Below, in pieces: positions 1 through 9,721 of a DNA stretch of 64,000 nt. Origin of the DNA: Pelomonas sp. Root1217. GTDB taxonomy: Bacteria > Pseudomonadota > Gammaproteobacteria > Burkholderiales > Burkholderiaceae_C. Under the pieces are notes generated by a model. That model made no database searches. It was not told the origin of the DNA and worked only from the letters and a program-made list of their open reading frames with translations. The position numbers and the translations under genes are program-made. How positions within the stretch are numbered: position 1 is the first letter of the stretch; the number at the start of each line of letters is the position of its first letter. The DNA lies in assembly GCF_001425705.1 (NCBI RefSeq), contig NZ_LMDC01000001.1, positions 558,001 to 622,000 of the forward strand, given 5' to 3'.

Positions 1-2802
1 AAGAAGATCGGCGACATGCGCAGCTCGCTGCCCGCGGGCGTGCTGGGCCCGGTGTTCAACGACGAGTTCGGCGACGTCTACGGTTCCATCTACGCGCTGT
101 CGGCCGACGGCTTCAGCCGCGAGGAGTTGCGCGAGCATGCGGACCGCGTGCGCCAGGCCCTGCTGCAGGTCAAGGACGTTGCCAAGGTGGAGATCTTCGG
201 CGTGCAGCCCGAGAAGGTGTTCATCGAGATCTCGCAGAAGCGCCTGGCCCAGCTGGGCCTGGACTTCAGCCAGGTCATCAACCAGATCGGCGCGCAGAAC
301 GCCGTCGAGGGCGCGGGTGTGTTGAACGCCGGCAGCGCCAACTTCCAGGTGCGGGTGCAGGGCCAGTTCACGACGGCCCAGGCCCTGGCCGAGGTGCCTA
401 TCCGCGCCATCAACCCGCAGACCGGCGTGGCCAGCCAGCTGCGCCTGGGCGACATCGCCACCATCAAGCGTGAATACGTCGACCCGCCGGCCACCAAGGT
501 GCGCCACCAGGGCAAGGAAGTGCTCGCACTGGGCGTGTCCATGGCCAAGGGGGGCGACATCATCGCGATGGGCAAGGCGCTCAACGTCGCCCTCAGGGGT
601 ATCGAGCGCGAGCTGCCGGCCGGCATTCTGCTCGAGCAGGTGCAGGACCAGCCCAAGGCCGTCACCACCTCGGTCGGCGAGTTCGTGCACGTGCTCATCG
701 AGGCTGTCGTCATCGTGCTGGCGGTCAGCTTTATCGCGCTAGGTTTTCACACCAAACCGCTGCGCATCGACATCTGGCCCGGCCTGGTCGTCGGCATCAC
801 CATCCCCTTGGTGCTGGCCATCACCTTCACGACGATGTTCTATTGGGGCGTCGGCCTGCACAAGATATCGCTCGGGTCGCTGATCATCGCGTTGGGGCTG
901 CTGGTGGACGACGCCATCATTGCCGTCGAGATGATGGTGCGCAAGCTCGAAGAGGGCTACGACAAGATGCACGCCGCCACCTTCGCCTACGACGTGACGG
1001 CCATGCCTATGCTGACCGGCACGCTGATCACGGCGGTGGGCTTCCTGCCCATCGGCCTGGCCAAGTCGACGGTGGGTGAGTACACGTTCGCGATCTTTGC
1101 AGTGACGGCGGCGTCCTTGGTCATCTCCTGGGTCGTCTCGGTCTATTTCGTGCCTTATCTCGGCGCCTTGCTGCTGAAGAGCAAGCCGGCGGCGGACGGC
1201 GAGGTGCACGAGCTCTTCGACACGCCCTTCTACAACCGCTTCCGTGGCGTGGTGCGCTGGTGCGTGGAGAACCGCTGGAAGACGATTGGCATCACGCTGC
1301 TCGTGTTCGCGCTGGGCATCGTTGGCATGGGCCGCGTGCAGCAGCAGTTCTTCCCGGACTCCAGCCGTCCCGAGGTGCTGGTGGACCTCTGGCTGCCCGA
1401 GGGCTCGACCATCCAGGAGACTGAAGCGCTCGCCAAGCGCTTCGAGGCCCGCATGCTCAAGGAGCCGGGCATCGCCAGCGTGACGAGCTGGATCGGCTCC
1501 GGCGTGCCGCGCTTCTATCTGCCGCTGGACCAGATCTTTCCGCAGGCCAATGTCACGCAATCCATCCTGCTGCCCAAGGACCTGACGGCCCGCGAGGAGT
1601 TGAGAAAGCGCCTGCCCGCTGTGCTGGCTGAGGAGTTCCCCGAGGCGCGCGGCCGCGTCAAGCTGCTGCCCAACGGGCCGCCGGTGCCTTACCCAGTGCA
1701 GTTCCGCGTCACCGGCGCCGACCCGAAGATCGTGCGCGACTGGGCCGACAAGGCCAAGGACATCCTGCGCACCAACCCGAACATGCGCGGCGTCAATGAC
1801 AACTGGAACGAAAACGTCAAGATGCTGCGCCTCAAGGTCGACCAGGACAAGGCGAGGGCGCTGGGCGTCACCAGCCAGAGCCTGGCGCAGTCGGCGCGCA
1901 CGCTGCTGTCGGGCAGCGTCATCGGCCAGTACCGTGAAGCGGACAAACTCGTCGACATCGTGCTGCGCCAGCCGCTGGACGAGCGTGCCGTCATCACCGA
2001 CATCGCCAACGCCTATGTGCCTACCAGCACCGGCCGCTCCATCCCGCTGACGCAGATAGCCAAGGTCGAATTCGACTGGGAGCCGGGTGTCATGTGGCGC
2101 GAGGGCCGCCTCTACGCTGTCACGGTGCAGGGCGACGTCGCTGAAGGCCTGCAGGGCGCAACGGTGACCAAGGAAGTCTGGCCCCAGCTCGACGAGCTGC
2201 AGAAGAAGATGCCGGTCGGCTACCGCATCGACATCGCCGGCGCGGTGGAGGAAAGCAGCAAGGGCCAGGGCTCCATCGCGGCCGGTGTGCCCGTCATGCT
2301 CTTCATCACCTTCACGCTGCTGATGCTGCAGTTGCAGAGCTTCAGCCGGGCGATGCTGGTCTTCCTGACCGGTCCGCTGGGCATTGCCGGCGTGGCGATG
2401 GCGCTGCTGGTGCTGAACCGGCCCTTCGGCTTCGTCGCTCTGCTGGGCGTCATCGCCTTGATGGGCATGATCATGCGCAACTCCGTCATCCTGATCGACC
2501 AGATCGAACAGGACCGCGCCCGGGGCGTGCCAGACTGGTCGGCCATCGTCGAGTCGGCGGTGCGGCGCTTCCGGCCCATCGTGCTCACGGCGGCGGCGGC
2601 AGTGCTGGCCATGATCCCGCTGTCGCGCAGCGTGTTCTGGGGGCCGATGGCTGTGGCAATCATGGGCGGGCTGATCGTGGCCACGGTGCTGACGCTGCTG
2701 GCGCTGCCGGCCATGTACGCGGCCTGGTTCCGCGTCGTGCGGCCCGAGGAGCACAGCCGGCTGCACAGCCGCATGCACAGCGAACTGCCTGACGAGGCCT
2801 AG
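1..2802 (+). CDS. RND-family efflux permease, 3' part (gene starts before the window)
   Basis: Inner-membrane proton-driven RND transporter subunit that, with a periplasmic adaptor and outer-membrane channel, exports drugs or other toxic compounds. The reading frame is open from base 1, giving about 933 visible residues against roughly 1040 in the family, so only about 100 N-terminal residues are missing. The visible start (VFNDEFGDVYGS) is typical of the porter domain. A first membrane block lies at about residues 220-395 and a second at about 755-920. The paired Asp in LGLLVDDAII (about residues 303-304) matches the proton-relay aspartates of HAE-type RND pumps. The adaptor gene is presumably upstream, outside the window. 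Substrate cannot be inferred. A GC hairpin (2821-2843) follows the stop but lacks a T-run. Confidence 0.9.
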   Translation, partial: KKIGDMRSSLPAGVLGPVFNDEFGDVYGSIYALSADGFSREELREHADRVRQALLQVKDVAKVEIFGVQPEKVFIEISQKRLAQLGLDFSQVINQIGAQNAVEGAGVLNAGSANFQVRVQGQFTTAQALAEVPIRAINPQTGVASQLRLGDIATIKREYVDPPATKVRHQGKEVLALGVSMAKGGDIIAMGKALNVALRGIERELPAGILLEQVQDQPKAVTTSVGEFVHVLIEAVVIVLAVSFIALGFHTKPLRIDIWPGLVVGITIPLVLAITFTTMFYWGVGLHKISLGSLIIALGLLVDDAIIAVEMMVRKLEEGYDKMHAATFAYDVTAMPMLTGTLITAVGFLPIGLAKSTVGEYTFAIFAVTAASLVISWVVSVYFVPYLGALLLKSKPAADGEVHELFDTPFYNRFRGVVRWCVENRWKTIGITLLVFALGIVGMGRVQQQFFPDSSRPEVLVDLWLPEGSTIQETEALAKRFEARMLKEPGIASVTSWIGSGVPRFYLPLDQIFPQANVTQSILLPKDLTAREELRKRLPAVLAEEFPEARGRVKLLPNGPPVPYPVQFRVTGADPKIVRDWADKAKDILRTNPNMRGVNDNWNENVKMLRLKVDQDKARALGVTSQSLAQSARTLLSGSVIGQYREADKLVDIVLRQPLDERAVITDIANAYVPTSTGRSIPLTQIAKVEFDWEPGVMWREGRLYAVTVQGDVAEGLQGATVTKEVWPQLDELQKKMPVGYRIDIAGAVEESSKGQGSIAAGVPVMLFITFTLLMLQLQSFSRAMLVFLTGPLGIAGVAMALLVLNRPFGFVALLGVIALMGMIMRNSVILIDQIEQDRARGVPDWSAIVESAVRRFRPIVLTAAAAVLAMIPLSRSVFWGPMAVAIMGGLIVATVLTLLALPAMYAAWFRVVRPEEHSRLHSRMHSELPDEA

Positions 2803-2864
2803 GCTTTTTCTCAGGGTTTTGCCGCCCCGTGGACCGGGGCGGCCGGCAGGCGGCGCGGCATCGC

Positions 2865-2870
2865 TACAAT
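2865..2870 (+). promoter_or_regulatory. Putative -10 element of tRNA-Leu(UAG)
   Basis: TACAAT lies about 67 bases before the mature tRNA, in the context GCTACAATCGCCGG that recurs before other genes here. No convincing -35 box is visible at 17 bases, so this rests on the -10 alone. Confidence 0.35.
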
Positions 2871-2936
2871 CGCCGGTTTGCCGAATCGCCTACGGGGTTG
2901 CTCGCTCCTGAGCAGCCCAACCAGAACCAACCCGTT

Positions 2937-3020
2937 GCGCGGGTGGCGAAATTGGTAGACGCACCAGGTTTAGGTCCTGACGCCTTCACGGGCGTGCCGG
3001 TTCGAGTCCGGCCCCGCGCA
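2937..3020 (+). tRNA. tRNA-Leu (anticodon UAG)
   Basis: A class II tRNA with a long variable arm. The acceptor arms GCGCGGG and CCCGCGC pair perfectly. The anticodon stem-loop CAGG-TTTAGGT-CCTG gives anticodon TAG, and the T-arm contains GGTTCGAGTCC. The CCA end is encoded (3021-3023). It stands alone between the RND gene and tig. Confidence 0.96.
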
Positions 3021-3051
3021 CCACTGTCCTTCAACTGTTCCCGAGTCCATC

Positions 3052-4365
3052 ATGGCCGTCACCGTCGAAACCCTCGAAAAGCTGGAACGCCGCATCACCC
3101 TGCACGTCGCGGCCGCTGACATCAACAACGAAGTTGAGTCGCGCCTGAAGAAGCTGGCCCGTACCGTCAAGGCCGACGGCTTCCGTCCCGGCAAGGTGCC
3201 GATGAATGTCGTCGCCCAGCGCTACGGCTACTCGGTGCAGTACGAAGTCGTGAACGACAAGGTCGGCCAGGCTTTCATGACCGCCGCCAACGAGGCGCAA
3301 CTGCGCGTCGCTGGTGCGCCCCGCATCGAGCAGAAGAACGAGGCCCCCGAGGGCCAGATGGCCTTCGACGCCACGTTCGAGATCTACCCCGAAGTCAAGA
3401 TCGGTGATCTGGCGGCCGCGGAAGTCGAACGTGTCACCAGCGACGTGACCGATGAGGCCATCGACAAGACTGTCGAGATCCTGCGCAAGCAGCGCCGCAG
3501 CTTCGCCCAGCGCGCCGCTGCCGACGTGGCCCAGGCCGGTGACCGCGTCACCATCGACTTCGAAGGCAAGATCGACGGCGAGCCCTTCGCCGGCGGCAAG
3601 GCCGAGGGCTTCCAGTTCCTGATTGGCGAAGGCCAGATGCTGGAGCAGTTCGACGCCGCCGTGCGCGGCATGAAGGCCGGCGAGAGCAAGACCTTCCCGC
3701 TGCAGTTCCCCGAGGACTATCACGGCAAGGACGTGGCTGGCAAGGAAGCCGACTTCCTGGTCACGGTCAAGAAGATCGAGGCCCAGCATCTGCCCGAGGT
3801 GAACGAGGCGTTCGCCAAGTCCCTGGGCATCAAGGATGCGACGGTCGAGGGTCTGCGCGCCGATATCAAGAAGAACCTCGAGCGCGAAGTGAAGTTCCGT
3901 GTGCTGGCGCGCAACAAAGGTGCCGTCATGGACGCCCTGGTCGCCGCCTCCGAGCTGGAAGTGCCCAACGCTCTGGTGGAAGGCGAAGCCGCCCGCATGG
4001 TCGAGCAGGCTCGTGAAGACCTGAAGAAGCGCGGCGTCAAGGATGCCGACAAGGCCGAGATCCCCACGGACATCTTCAAGCCGCAGGCCGAGCGTCGCGT
4101 GCGCCTGGGTCTGGTGGTCTCTGAGCTGGTGCGTGCCAACAACCTGCACGCCAAGCCCGCCCAGCTGCAGGCCCACATCGAAGAACTGTCGCAGAGCTAC
4201 GAGAAGCCCGCCGAAGTCATGCGCTGGTACCTGGGCGACCGGGATCGCATGGCCGAAGTCGAGGCCGTCGTGGTCGAGAACAATGTCACGGACTTCGTGC
4301 TGTCTACGGCCAAGGTGACCGACAAGGCGCTGCCGTTCGACGAGCTGATGGCCGCCGGCAACTGA
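3052..4365 (+). CDS. tig: Trigger factor, ribosome-associated chaperone and peptidyl-prolyl isomerase
   Basis: Cytoplasmic chaperone that docks at the ribosomal exit tunnel and protects nascent chains. The 437-residue length is normal. The N-terminal ribosome-binding signature GFRPGKVP is at residues 43-50. The FKBP-like PPIase domain is at about 160-245 (VTIDFEGKIDG, then GMKAGESKTF), followed by the helical chaperone arms. It is the first gene of the classic tig-clpP-clpX-lon order and is separated from clpP by a terminator-like hairpin, so it is probably its own transcription unit. The ATG is well placed 28 bases after the encoded tRNA CCA. Confidence 0.97.
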   Translation: MAVTVETLEKLERRITLHVAAADINNEVESRLKKLARTVKADGFRPGKVPMNVVAQRYGYSVQYEVVNDKVGQAFMTAANEAQLRVAGAPRIEQKNEAPEGQMAFDATFEIYPEVKIGDLAAAEVERVTSDVTDEAIDKTVEILRKQRRSFAQRAAADVAQAGDRVTIDFEGKIDGEPFAGGKAEGFQFLIGEGQMLEQFDAAVRGMKAGESKTFPLQFPEDYHGKDVAGKEADFLVTVKKIEAQHLPEVNEAFAKSLGIKDATVEGLRADIKKNLEREVKFRVLARNKGAVMDALVAASELEVPNALVEGEAARMVEQAREDLKKRGVKDADKAEIPTDIFKPQAERRVRLGLVVSELVRANNLHAKPAQLQAHIEELSQSYEKPAEVMRWYLGDRDRMAEVEAVVVENNVTDFVLSTAKVTDKALPFDELMAAGN

Positions 4366-4382
4366 AGAGCCCTGGCCTCACG

Positions 4383-4414
4383 AAGGCGCCGTGCCGCAAG
4401 GCCGGCGCCTTTTT
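4383..4414 (+). terminator. Rho-independent terminator after tig
   Basis: AAGGCGCC pairs with GGCGCCTT, with CG-rich extension in the loop, followed by TTTTT. It sits 18 bases after the tig stop. Confidence 0.75.
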
Positions 4415-4476
4415 ACTTGCATCGCCATAATCTGCCCCCATAACGGCTGTTACCGGTTTAGTTTTCAAGGATCTGA

Positions 4477-5085
4477 ATGAGCGCTCTCGAAACCAGCAAT
4501 CTGGGCCTCGTGCCCATGGTCATCGAAACGTCGGGTCGCGGCGAGCGCGCCTACGACATCTACTCGCGCCTGCTGCGCGAGCGCATCGTCTTCCTGGTGG
4601 GCCCCGTCAACGACGCGGTCGCCAACATCGTCGTGGCCCAGTTGCTGTTCCTTGAGAGCGAGAACCCCGACAAGGAGATCTCGCTGTACATCAACAGCCC
4701 GGGCGGCAGCGTGTCGGCCGGCATGTCCATCTACGACACGATGAACTTCATCAAGCCGGAGGTGTCGACGCTGTGCATGGGCATGGCGGCCAGCATGGGA
4801 GCCTTCCTGCTCGCAGCCGGTGCCAAGGGCAAGCGCTTCTCCCTGCCCAATGCCAAAGTGATGATTCACCAGCCGCTGGGCGGCGCGCAGGGCCAAGCTA
4901 CGGATATTGAAATCCATGCGCGTGAAATCCTGAAGACTCGCGACACCTTGAATCGCATCCTGGCCGAGCGCACCGGCCAGTCCCTGGAGAAAATCCAGTC
5001 GGACACCGAGCGCGACTATTTCATGTCCGCCACCGAGGCTCAGAGCTACGGCCTGATCGACCAGGTGCTGGAACACCGGCCCTGA
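4477..5085 (+). CDS. clpP: ATP-dependent Clp protease proteolytic subunit
   Basis: Serine peptidase that forms the tetradecameric chamber of ClpXP and ClpAP. The catalytic triad is visible as Ser106 in MAASMGAF, His131 in MIHQPLGG and Asp180 in TERDYFMS. The oxyanion-loop region SPGGSVSAG lies at 74-82. Length (202) is standard and a short N-terminal propeptide region is present. It is followed by clpX after 133 bases that contain two stem-loops. A CATAAT sequence (4426-4431) could be its -10 box, but no -35 is clear. Confidence 0.98.
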   Translation: MSALETSNLGLVPMVIETSGRGERAYDIYSRLLRERIVFLVGPVNDAVANIVVAQLLFLESENPDKEISLYINSPGGSVSAGMSIYDTMNFIKPEVSTLCMGMAASMGAFLLAAGAKGKRFSLPNAKVMIHQPLGGAQGQATDIEIHAREILKTRDTLNRILAERTGQSLEKIQSDTERDYFMSATEAQSYGLIDQVLEHRP

Positions 5086-5092
5086 GTTGTGA

Positions 5093-5156
5093 GGGGCCGT
5101 AACTGGCCCCCGGATTCGCGGCGGAATCGGGGCCCTTATCCTCACGAGGGCCCCGA
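5093..5156 (+). other. Two stem-loops in the clpP-clpX spacer
   Basis: GGGGCC-gtaact-GGCCCC (5093-5110) is followed by TCGGGGCCC paired with GGGCCCCGA (5127-5156). Neither has a T-run, so they look more like mRNA-stabilising or processing structures than terminators. A TATCAT sequence at 5169-5174 may be a -10 for a separate clpX transcript. Confidence 0.45.
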
Positions 5157-5218
5157 GATCGTTTGGACTATCATCATTTCAGGCACCCGCCTGTCCACTG
5201 GCATCCCCGAGCAGACCC

Positions 5219-6487
5219 ATGGCCGACAAAAAAGGCACCTCCAGCGAAAAAGTTCTGTACTGCTCGTTCTGTGGCAAGAGCCAGCATGAAGTCAAGAAGC
5301 TGATCGCCGGTCCGTCGGTCTTCATCTGCGACGAGTGCATCGAGTTGTGCAACGACATCGTCCGTGACGAGATCCCGGCGCCGGCACCGGCCGCACGCGC
5401 CGGCAAGTCCGACCTGCCTGTGCCGAGCGAGATCAAGTCCAGCCTCGATCAGTATGTGATCGGTCAAGACGTCGCCAAGCGCACTCTTGCCGTGGCTGTC
5501 TACAACCACTACAAGCGCCTGCGCCACATGGCGTCGACCAAGGATTCGGTCGAGCTGTCCAAGAGCAACATCCTCTTGATCGGCCCCACCGGCTCCGGCA
5601 AGACGTTGCTGGCTCAGACATTGGCGCGCCTGCTGAATGTGCCCTTCGTGATCGCCGATGCGACGACGCTGACGGAGGCCGGCTACGTTGGCGAGGACGT
5701 CGAGAACATCATCCAGAAGCTGCTGCAGAACTGCAATTACGACGTCGAGCGTGCGCAGCGCGGCATCGTCTACATCGACGAGATCGACAAGATCTCGCGC
5801 AAGGCCGATAACCCTTCCATCACGCGGGACGTCTCCGGCGAAGGCGTGCAGCAGGCCCTGCTCAAGCTCGTCGAAGGCACGATGGCTTCGGTGCCGCCCC
5901 AAGGTGGCCGCAAGCACCCGAACCAGGACTTCCTGCAGATCGACACGACCAACATCCTGTTCATCTGCGGCGGTGCTTTCGACGGCCTGGAAAAGGTCAT
6001 TCAGAACCGCAGCGAGAAGTCGGGCATAGGCTTCGGCGCCACCGTGAAGAGCAAGTCCGACAAGCGCGTCGGCGAGGTCTTCCGCGAGTGCGAGCCCGAG
6101 GACATCATCAAGTTCGGCCTCATCCCAGAACTCGTCGGCCGCCTGCCCGTCGTCGCCACGCTGGGCGAACTGACCGAGGACGCGCTGGTGCAGATCCTGA
6201 CCGAGCCCAAGAACGCGCTCGTCAAGCAATACCAGCAGCTGTTCGAGATGGACGGCGTCGAGCTCGAAATCCGCAAGCCGGCGCTGGCGGCCATCGCCCG
6301 CAAGGCGCTGGCGCGCAAGACCGGCGCCCGCGGCCTACGTTCCATCATGGAGCAGTCGCTGATCGACACCATGTTCGACCTGCCCGCGCTTGATGGCGTC
6401 GAAAAGGTCGTGCTGGACGAACACAACATCGAGGACACCTCGGCACGTCCCTTGCTGGTCTATCGCGAACAAAAAGCCAGCGCCTGA
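5219..6487 (+). CDS. clpX: ATP-dependent Clp protease ATP-binding subunit ClpX
   Basis: AAA+ unfoldase that recognises tagged substrates and feeds them to ClpP. The N-terminal C4 zinc domain has Cys15, Cys18, Cys37 and Cys40. Walker A is GPTGSGKT (122-129), Walker B is [10 protein letters not shown], and the pore loop is GYVGEDVE. The 422-residue length is normal. The upstream spacer with hairpins suggests partly separate control from clpP. Confidence 0.98.
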   Translation: MADKKGTSSEKVLYCSFCGKSQHEVKKLIAGPSVFICDECIELCNDIVRDEIPAPAPAARAGKSDLPVPSEIKSSLDQYVIGQDVAKRTLAVAVYNHYKRLRHMASTKDSVELSKSNILLIGPTGSGKTLLAQTLARLLNVPFVIADATTLTEAGYVGEDVENIIQKLLQNCNYDVERAQRGIVYIDEIDKISRKADNPSITRDVSGEGVQQALLKLVEGTMASVPPQGGRKHPNQDFLQIDTTNILFICGGAFDGLEKVIQNRSEKSGIGFGATVKSKSDKRVGEVFRECEPEDIIKFGLIPELVGRLPVVATLGELTEDALVQILTEPKNALVKQYQQLFEMDGVELEIRKPALAAIARKALARKTGARGLRSIMEQSLIDTMFDLPALDGVEKVVLDEHNIEDTSARPLLVYREQKASA

Positions 6488-6520
6488 GCTCCCAATAAGC
6501 CCTCAACTTGCAATCGTCCC

Positions 6521-6543
6521 CTCAGGCCGCACATCGGCCTGAG
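6521..6543 (+). promoter_or_regulatory. Stem-loop directly upstream of the lon ribosome-binding site
   Basis: CTCAGGCC pairs perfectly with GGCCTGAG across a 7-base loop, ending a few bases before the purine-rich AAAGAGAGG that precedes the lon ATG. There is no T-run. It could be a stability or translational-control element. Confidence 0.4.
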
Positions 6544-6557
6544 AAAGAGAGGTCTTC

Positions 6558-8972
6558 ATGTCCGGACATCCCATCCTCCCCGCCGATCCCATCACGCTGC
6601 CGCTGCTGCCGCTGCGCGACGTGGTCGTTTTCCCGCACATGGTCATCCCGCTGTTCGTGGGCCGGCCCAAGTCCATCAAGGCGCTCGAAGCCGCGATGGA
6701 AGCGGGCCGCCAGATCATGCTGGTCGCCCAGAAGGCCGCCGGCAAGGACGAGCCCAAGCCGGAAGACATGTTCGAGGTCGGCTGCGTCTCCAGCATCCTG
6801 CAAATGCTCAAGCTGCCCGACGGCACCGTGAAGGTGCTGGTCGAAGGCCTGCAGCGCGCCACGACCCTGTCCATCACCGAACCGGGTGAGCACTTCGTTG
6901 CTGAAGTGACTCCCATCCCGCCAGAGACCGAACATGCGCCTGAAGTCGAGGCCCTGCGCCGCGCCGTGACGCAGCAGTTCGACCAGTACGTCAAGCTCAA
7001 CAAGAAGATCCCGCCGGAGATCCTCACGTCCATCGGCGGCATCGACGACCCGGGCCGCCTGGCTGACACCATCGCCGCCCACCTGCCGCTCAAGCTCGAC
7101 GCCAAGCAGGCCGTGCTTGACTTGGCTGAAGTGGCCAAGCGTCTGGAGAAGCTGCTTGACCTGCTCGAGCACGAAGTCGACATCCTGCAGGTCGAAAAGC
7201 GCATCCGTGGCCGCGTCAAGCGCCAGATGGAGAAGAGCCAGCGCGAGTACTACCTGAACGAACAGGTCAAGGCCATCCAGAAGGAACTCGGCGACGGCGA
7301 AGAAGGCGCCGACATGGAGGAGCTCGAGAAGAAGATCATCGCGGCCCGCATGCCCAAGGAAGCGCGCAAGAAGGCCGACGCCGAACTGAAGAAGCTCAAG
7401 CTCATGTCGCCCATGTCCGCTGAAGCGACGGTGGTGCGCAACTACATCGACACCCTGGTCAACCTGCCCTGGAGCAAGAAGACCAAGATCAAGCACGACC
7501 TCAAGAACGCCGAGGATGTGCTCAACGAAGACCACTACGGCCTCGAGAAGGTCAAGGATCGCATCCTTGAATATCTCGCGGTGCAGCAGCGCGTCGAGAA
7601 GGTCAAGGCGCCCATCCTGTGCCTGGTCGGTCCTCCGGGCGTCGGCAAGACCTCGCTCGGCCAGAGCGTGGCCCGCGCCACCGGTCGCAAATTCATCCGC
7701 ATGGCGCTGGGCGGCGTGCGCGATGAAGCCGAGATCCGCGGCCACCGCCGCACCTACATCGGCTCCATGCCGGGCAAGGTGCTGCAGTCGCTGACCAAGG
7801 TGGGCACGCGCAATCCGCTCTTCCTGCTCGACGAGATCGACAAGCTGGGCATGGACTTCCGCGGCGACCCGTCGTCGGCGCTGCTCGAGGTGCTGGACCC
7901 GGAGCAGAACCACACCTTCGGTGACCACTACATCGAGGTCGACTTCGACCTGTCCGACGTGATGTTCGTCGCCACGTCCAATTCGATGAACATCCCACCG
8001 GCCCTGCTGGACCGCATGGAAGTGATTCGCCTGTCGGGCTACACCGAGGATGAGAAGGTCAATATCGCGCAGACCTATCTGCTGCCCAAGCAACGCAAGA
8101 ACAACGGCGTGCTGGACGAGGAACTGGACGTCACCGAGTCGGCCGTGCGCGGCATCATCCGCTACTACACGCGGGAGGCCGGTGTGCGTTCGCTTGAACG
8201 CGAGATGTCCAAGATCTGCCGCAAGGTGGTCAAGGGCATCCAGCTCAAGACCTACGAAGGCAAGGTCACCGTCACTGAGGACAACCTCAACGACTTCCTG
8301 GGCGTGCGCAAGTACGACTTTGGACGCGCCGAGAAGAAGAACCAGGTTGGCCAGGTGGTCGGTCTTGCGTGGACGGAAGTGGGCGGTGATCTGCTAACCA
8401 TCGAAGCCACCGCGATGCCGGGCAAGGGCAACATCATTCGCACCGGTTCGCTGGGCGACGTGATGAAGGAGTCCGTTGAGGCTGCCCGCACGGTAGTGCG
8501 TTCGCGCGCCCGCCGCCTGGGCATCAAGGACGAGGTCTTCGAGAAGCGTGATGTGCACGTGCACGTGCCTGATGGCGCCACGCCCAAGGACGGCCCGAGC
8601 GCGGGTGCTGCGATGACCACGGCCTTCGTGTCGGCGCTGACCGGCATCCCGGTGCGTGCCGATGTCGCGATGACTGGCGAAATCACGCTACGCGGCGAAG
8701 TCACCGCCATCGGTGGCCTCAAGGAAAAGCTGCTCGCGGCCCACCGTGGCGGCATCAAGACCGTGATGATTCCGGAAGAGAACGTCAAGGACCTTCAGGA
8801 CATCCCCGAGAACGTCAAGAACCAGCTCGAGATCGTGCCGGTGCGATGGATCGAACGCGTGCTCGAGGTCGCCTTGGAAGCGATGCCAACGCCGTTGCCC
8901 GACGAAGAGGTGGCCGTTGCCGCCGCCAAGCCGGAAGAGGGCGCGGCCAAGAGCACGGTGGTGCCGCACTGA
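6558..8972 (+). CDS. lon: ATP-dependent protease Lon (LonA type)
   Basis: Cytoplasmic AAA+ serine protease that degrades misfolded and regulatory proteins. An N-terminal LON substrate-binding domain ([13 protein letters not shown] at the start) and coiled coil are followed by the AAA+ module with Walker [12 protein letters not shown] and Walker B LLDEIDK. The C-terminal protease domain has the Ser681 (DGPSAGAAM) and Lys724 (LKEKLLAAH) dyad. The 804 residues match the family. It is the last gene of the tig-clpP-clpX-lon block, 70 bases after clpX. Confidence 0.98.
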   Translation: MSGHPILPADPITLPLLPLRDVVVFPHMVIPLFVGRPKSIKALEAAMEAGRQIMLVAQKAAGKDEPKPEDMFEVGCVSSILQMLKLPDGTVKVLVEGLQRATTLSITEPGEHFVAEVTPIPPETEHAPEVEALRRAVTQQFDQYVKLNKKIPPEILTSIGGIDDPGRLADTIAAHLPLKLDAKQAVLDLAEVAKRLEKLLDLLEHEVDILQVEKRIRGRVKRQMEKSQREYYLNEQVKAIQKELGDGEEGADMEELEKKIIAARMPKEARKKADAELKKLKLMSPMSAEATVVRNYIDTLVNLPWSKKTKIKHDLKNAEDVLNEDHYGLEKVKDRILEYLAVQQRVEKVKAPILCLVGPPGVGKTSLGQSVARATGRKFIRMALGGVRDEAEIRGHRRTYIGSMPGKVLQSLTKVGTRNPLFLLDEIDKLGMDFRGDPSSALLEVLDPEQNHTFGDHYIEVDFDLSDVMFVATSNSMNIPPALLDRMEVIRLSGYTEDEKVNIAQTYLLPKQRKNNGVLDEELDVTESAVRGIIRYYTREAGVRSLEREMSKICRKVVKGIQLKTYEGKVTVTEDNLNDFLGVRKYDFGRAEKKNQVGQVVGLAWTEVGGDLLTIEATAMPGKGNIIRTGSLGDVMKESVEAARTVVRSRARRLGIKDEVFEKRDVHVHVPDGATPKDGPSAGAAMTTAFVSALTGIPVRADVAMTGEITLRGEVTAIGGLKEKLLAAHRGGIKTVMIPEENVKDLQDIPENVKNQLEIVPVRWIERVLEVALEAMPTPLPDEEVAVAAAKPEEGAAKSTVVPH

Positions 8973-8983
8973 GTGCGACTGGC

Positions 8984-9013
8984 TTGTCATCCGACCAAAA
9001 ATTGGATTACACT
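8984..9013 (+). promoter_or_regulatory. Putative sigma70 promoter of the tRNA cluster
   Basis: TTGTCA (8984-8989) and TACACT (9008-9013) are separated by 18 bases, about 60 bases before the first tRNA of the cluster and just after the lon stop. Confidence 0.5.
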
Positions 9014-9073
9014 GCCAGCTTCGCTAGATAGGCAGCTGCATAGCTGACTAGCTAGGGAAATGAAGGAAACAAA

Positions 9074-9146
9074 GCGGGATTAGCTCAGTTGGTAGAGCGA
9101 TACCTTGCCAAGGTATAGGTCGAGAGTTCGAGCCTCTTATCCCGCT
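9074..9146 (+). tRNA. tRNA-Gly (anticodon GCC), copy 1
   Basis: Acceptor GCGGGAT pairs with ATCCCGC. The anticodon arm ATACC-TTGCCAA-GGTAT gives anticodon GCC. The CCA end is encoded (9147-9149). It differs from the two later glycine copies in the acceptor, anticodon and T stems but keeps the same anticodon. Confidence 0.96.
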
Positions 9147-9159
9147 CCAAGATTTTCCG

Positions 9160-9184
9160 AAAGGGAAGCCCAGGCTTCCCTTTT
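9160..9184 (+). terminator. Hairpin with T-run between tRNA-Gly and tRNA-Cys
   Basis: AAAGGGAAGCC pairs with GGCTTCCCTTT and runs into TTTT. It lies inside the tRNA cluster, so it may be only a partial terminator or a processing signal. Confidence 0.5.
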
Positions 9185-9226
9185 CCGTCAGGGTCGCACC
9201 AAACGGCTCTGGCTTGGGTTTACGGC

Positions 9227-9297
9227 GGCGCGATAGCAAAGCGGTTATGCCCCGGATTGCAAATCCGGTTAGTCCGGTTCGACTCCGGATCGCGCCT
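9227..9297 (+). tRNA. tRNA-Cys (anticodon GCA)
   Basis: Acceptor GGCGCGA pairs with TCGCGCC. The anticodon arm CCGGA-TTGCAAA-TCCGG gives GCA. The CCA end is encoded (9298-9300). Confidence 0.96.
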
Positions 9298-9322
9298 CCA
9301 AAAATTTGGTTTCAAGCACCAT

Positions 9323-9395
9323 GCGGGTGTAGCTCAGTTGGTAGAGCGCAACCTTGCCAAGGTTGAGGTCACGAGTTCGAGCCTCGTTACCCGCT
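9323..9395 (+). tRNA. tRNA-Gly (anticodon GCC), copy 2
   Basis: Acceptor GCGGGTG pairs with TACCCGC using one G-T pair. The anticodon arm CAACC-TTGCCAA-GGTTG gives GCC. The CCA end is encoded. The sequence is identical to copy 3, which begins 122 bases later. Confidence 0.96.
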
Positions 9396-9444
9396 CCAAA
9401 AAATCGGTCGCACCGATGTTTAGCTGCGAGGCTGAATGAAATGC

Positions 9445-9517
9445 GCGGGTGTAGCTCAGTTGGTAGAGCGCAACCTTGCCAAGGTTGAGGTCACGAGTTC
9501 GAGCCTCGTTACCCGCT
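9445..9517 (+). tRNA. tRNA-Gly (anticodon GCC), copy 3
   Basis: Same sequence as copy 2 across the whole tRNA and encoded CCA, but with a different flank, indicating a recent local duplication or gene conversion. It is followed closely by a terminator. Confidence 0.96.
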
Positions 9518-9524
9518 CCAATTC

Positions 9525-9560
9525 ACGGGAGATTCGATCAGTCGGATCTCCCGTTTTCTT
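9525..9560 (+). terminator. Rho-independent terminator after tRNA-Gly copy 3
   Basis: ACGGGAGAT pairs with ATCTCCCGT across a 12-base loop, followed by the T-rich TTTCTTTTC. It separates the glycine tRNAs from the downstream tRNA-Leu. Confidence 0.75.
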
Positions 9561-9587
9561 TTCTGCGGCCTGGATAATCTGCTCGCC

Positions 9588-9673
9588 GCGCGGGTGGCGA
9601 AATCGGTAAACGCAGCGGACTTAAAATCCGCCGTCTCGAAAGGGACGTACGGGTTCAAGTCCCGTCCCGCGCA
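9588..9673 (+). tRNA. tRNA-Leu (anticodon UAA)
   Basis: Class II tRNA with a long variable arm. Acceptor GCGCGGG pairs with CCCGCGC. The anticodon arm GCGGA-CTTAAAA-TCCGC gives TAA. The CCA end is encoded (9674-9676). Confidence 0.95.
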
Positions 9674-9721
9674 CCAGGTGCTTCATCACGTCGCGTCGAC
9701 GGCGAGCCGGCAGGGAGTTTC

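Noticed and set aside
739-2778. A 679-codon frame antisense to the RND permease
   Set aside because: Composition is that of a GC shadow (His, Arg, Gln, Asp runs), and the sense frame is a recognised transporter.
2821-2843. Terminator after the RND gene
   Set aside because: GCCGCCCCG/CGGGGCGGC is a strong stem but has no T-run after it, so it is only noted as a hairpin.
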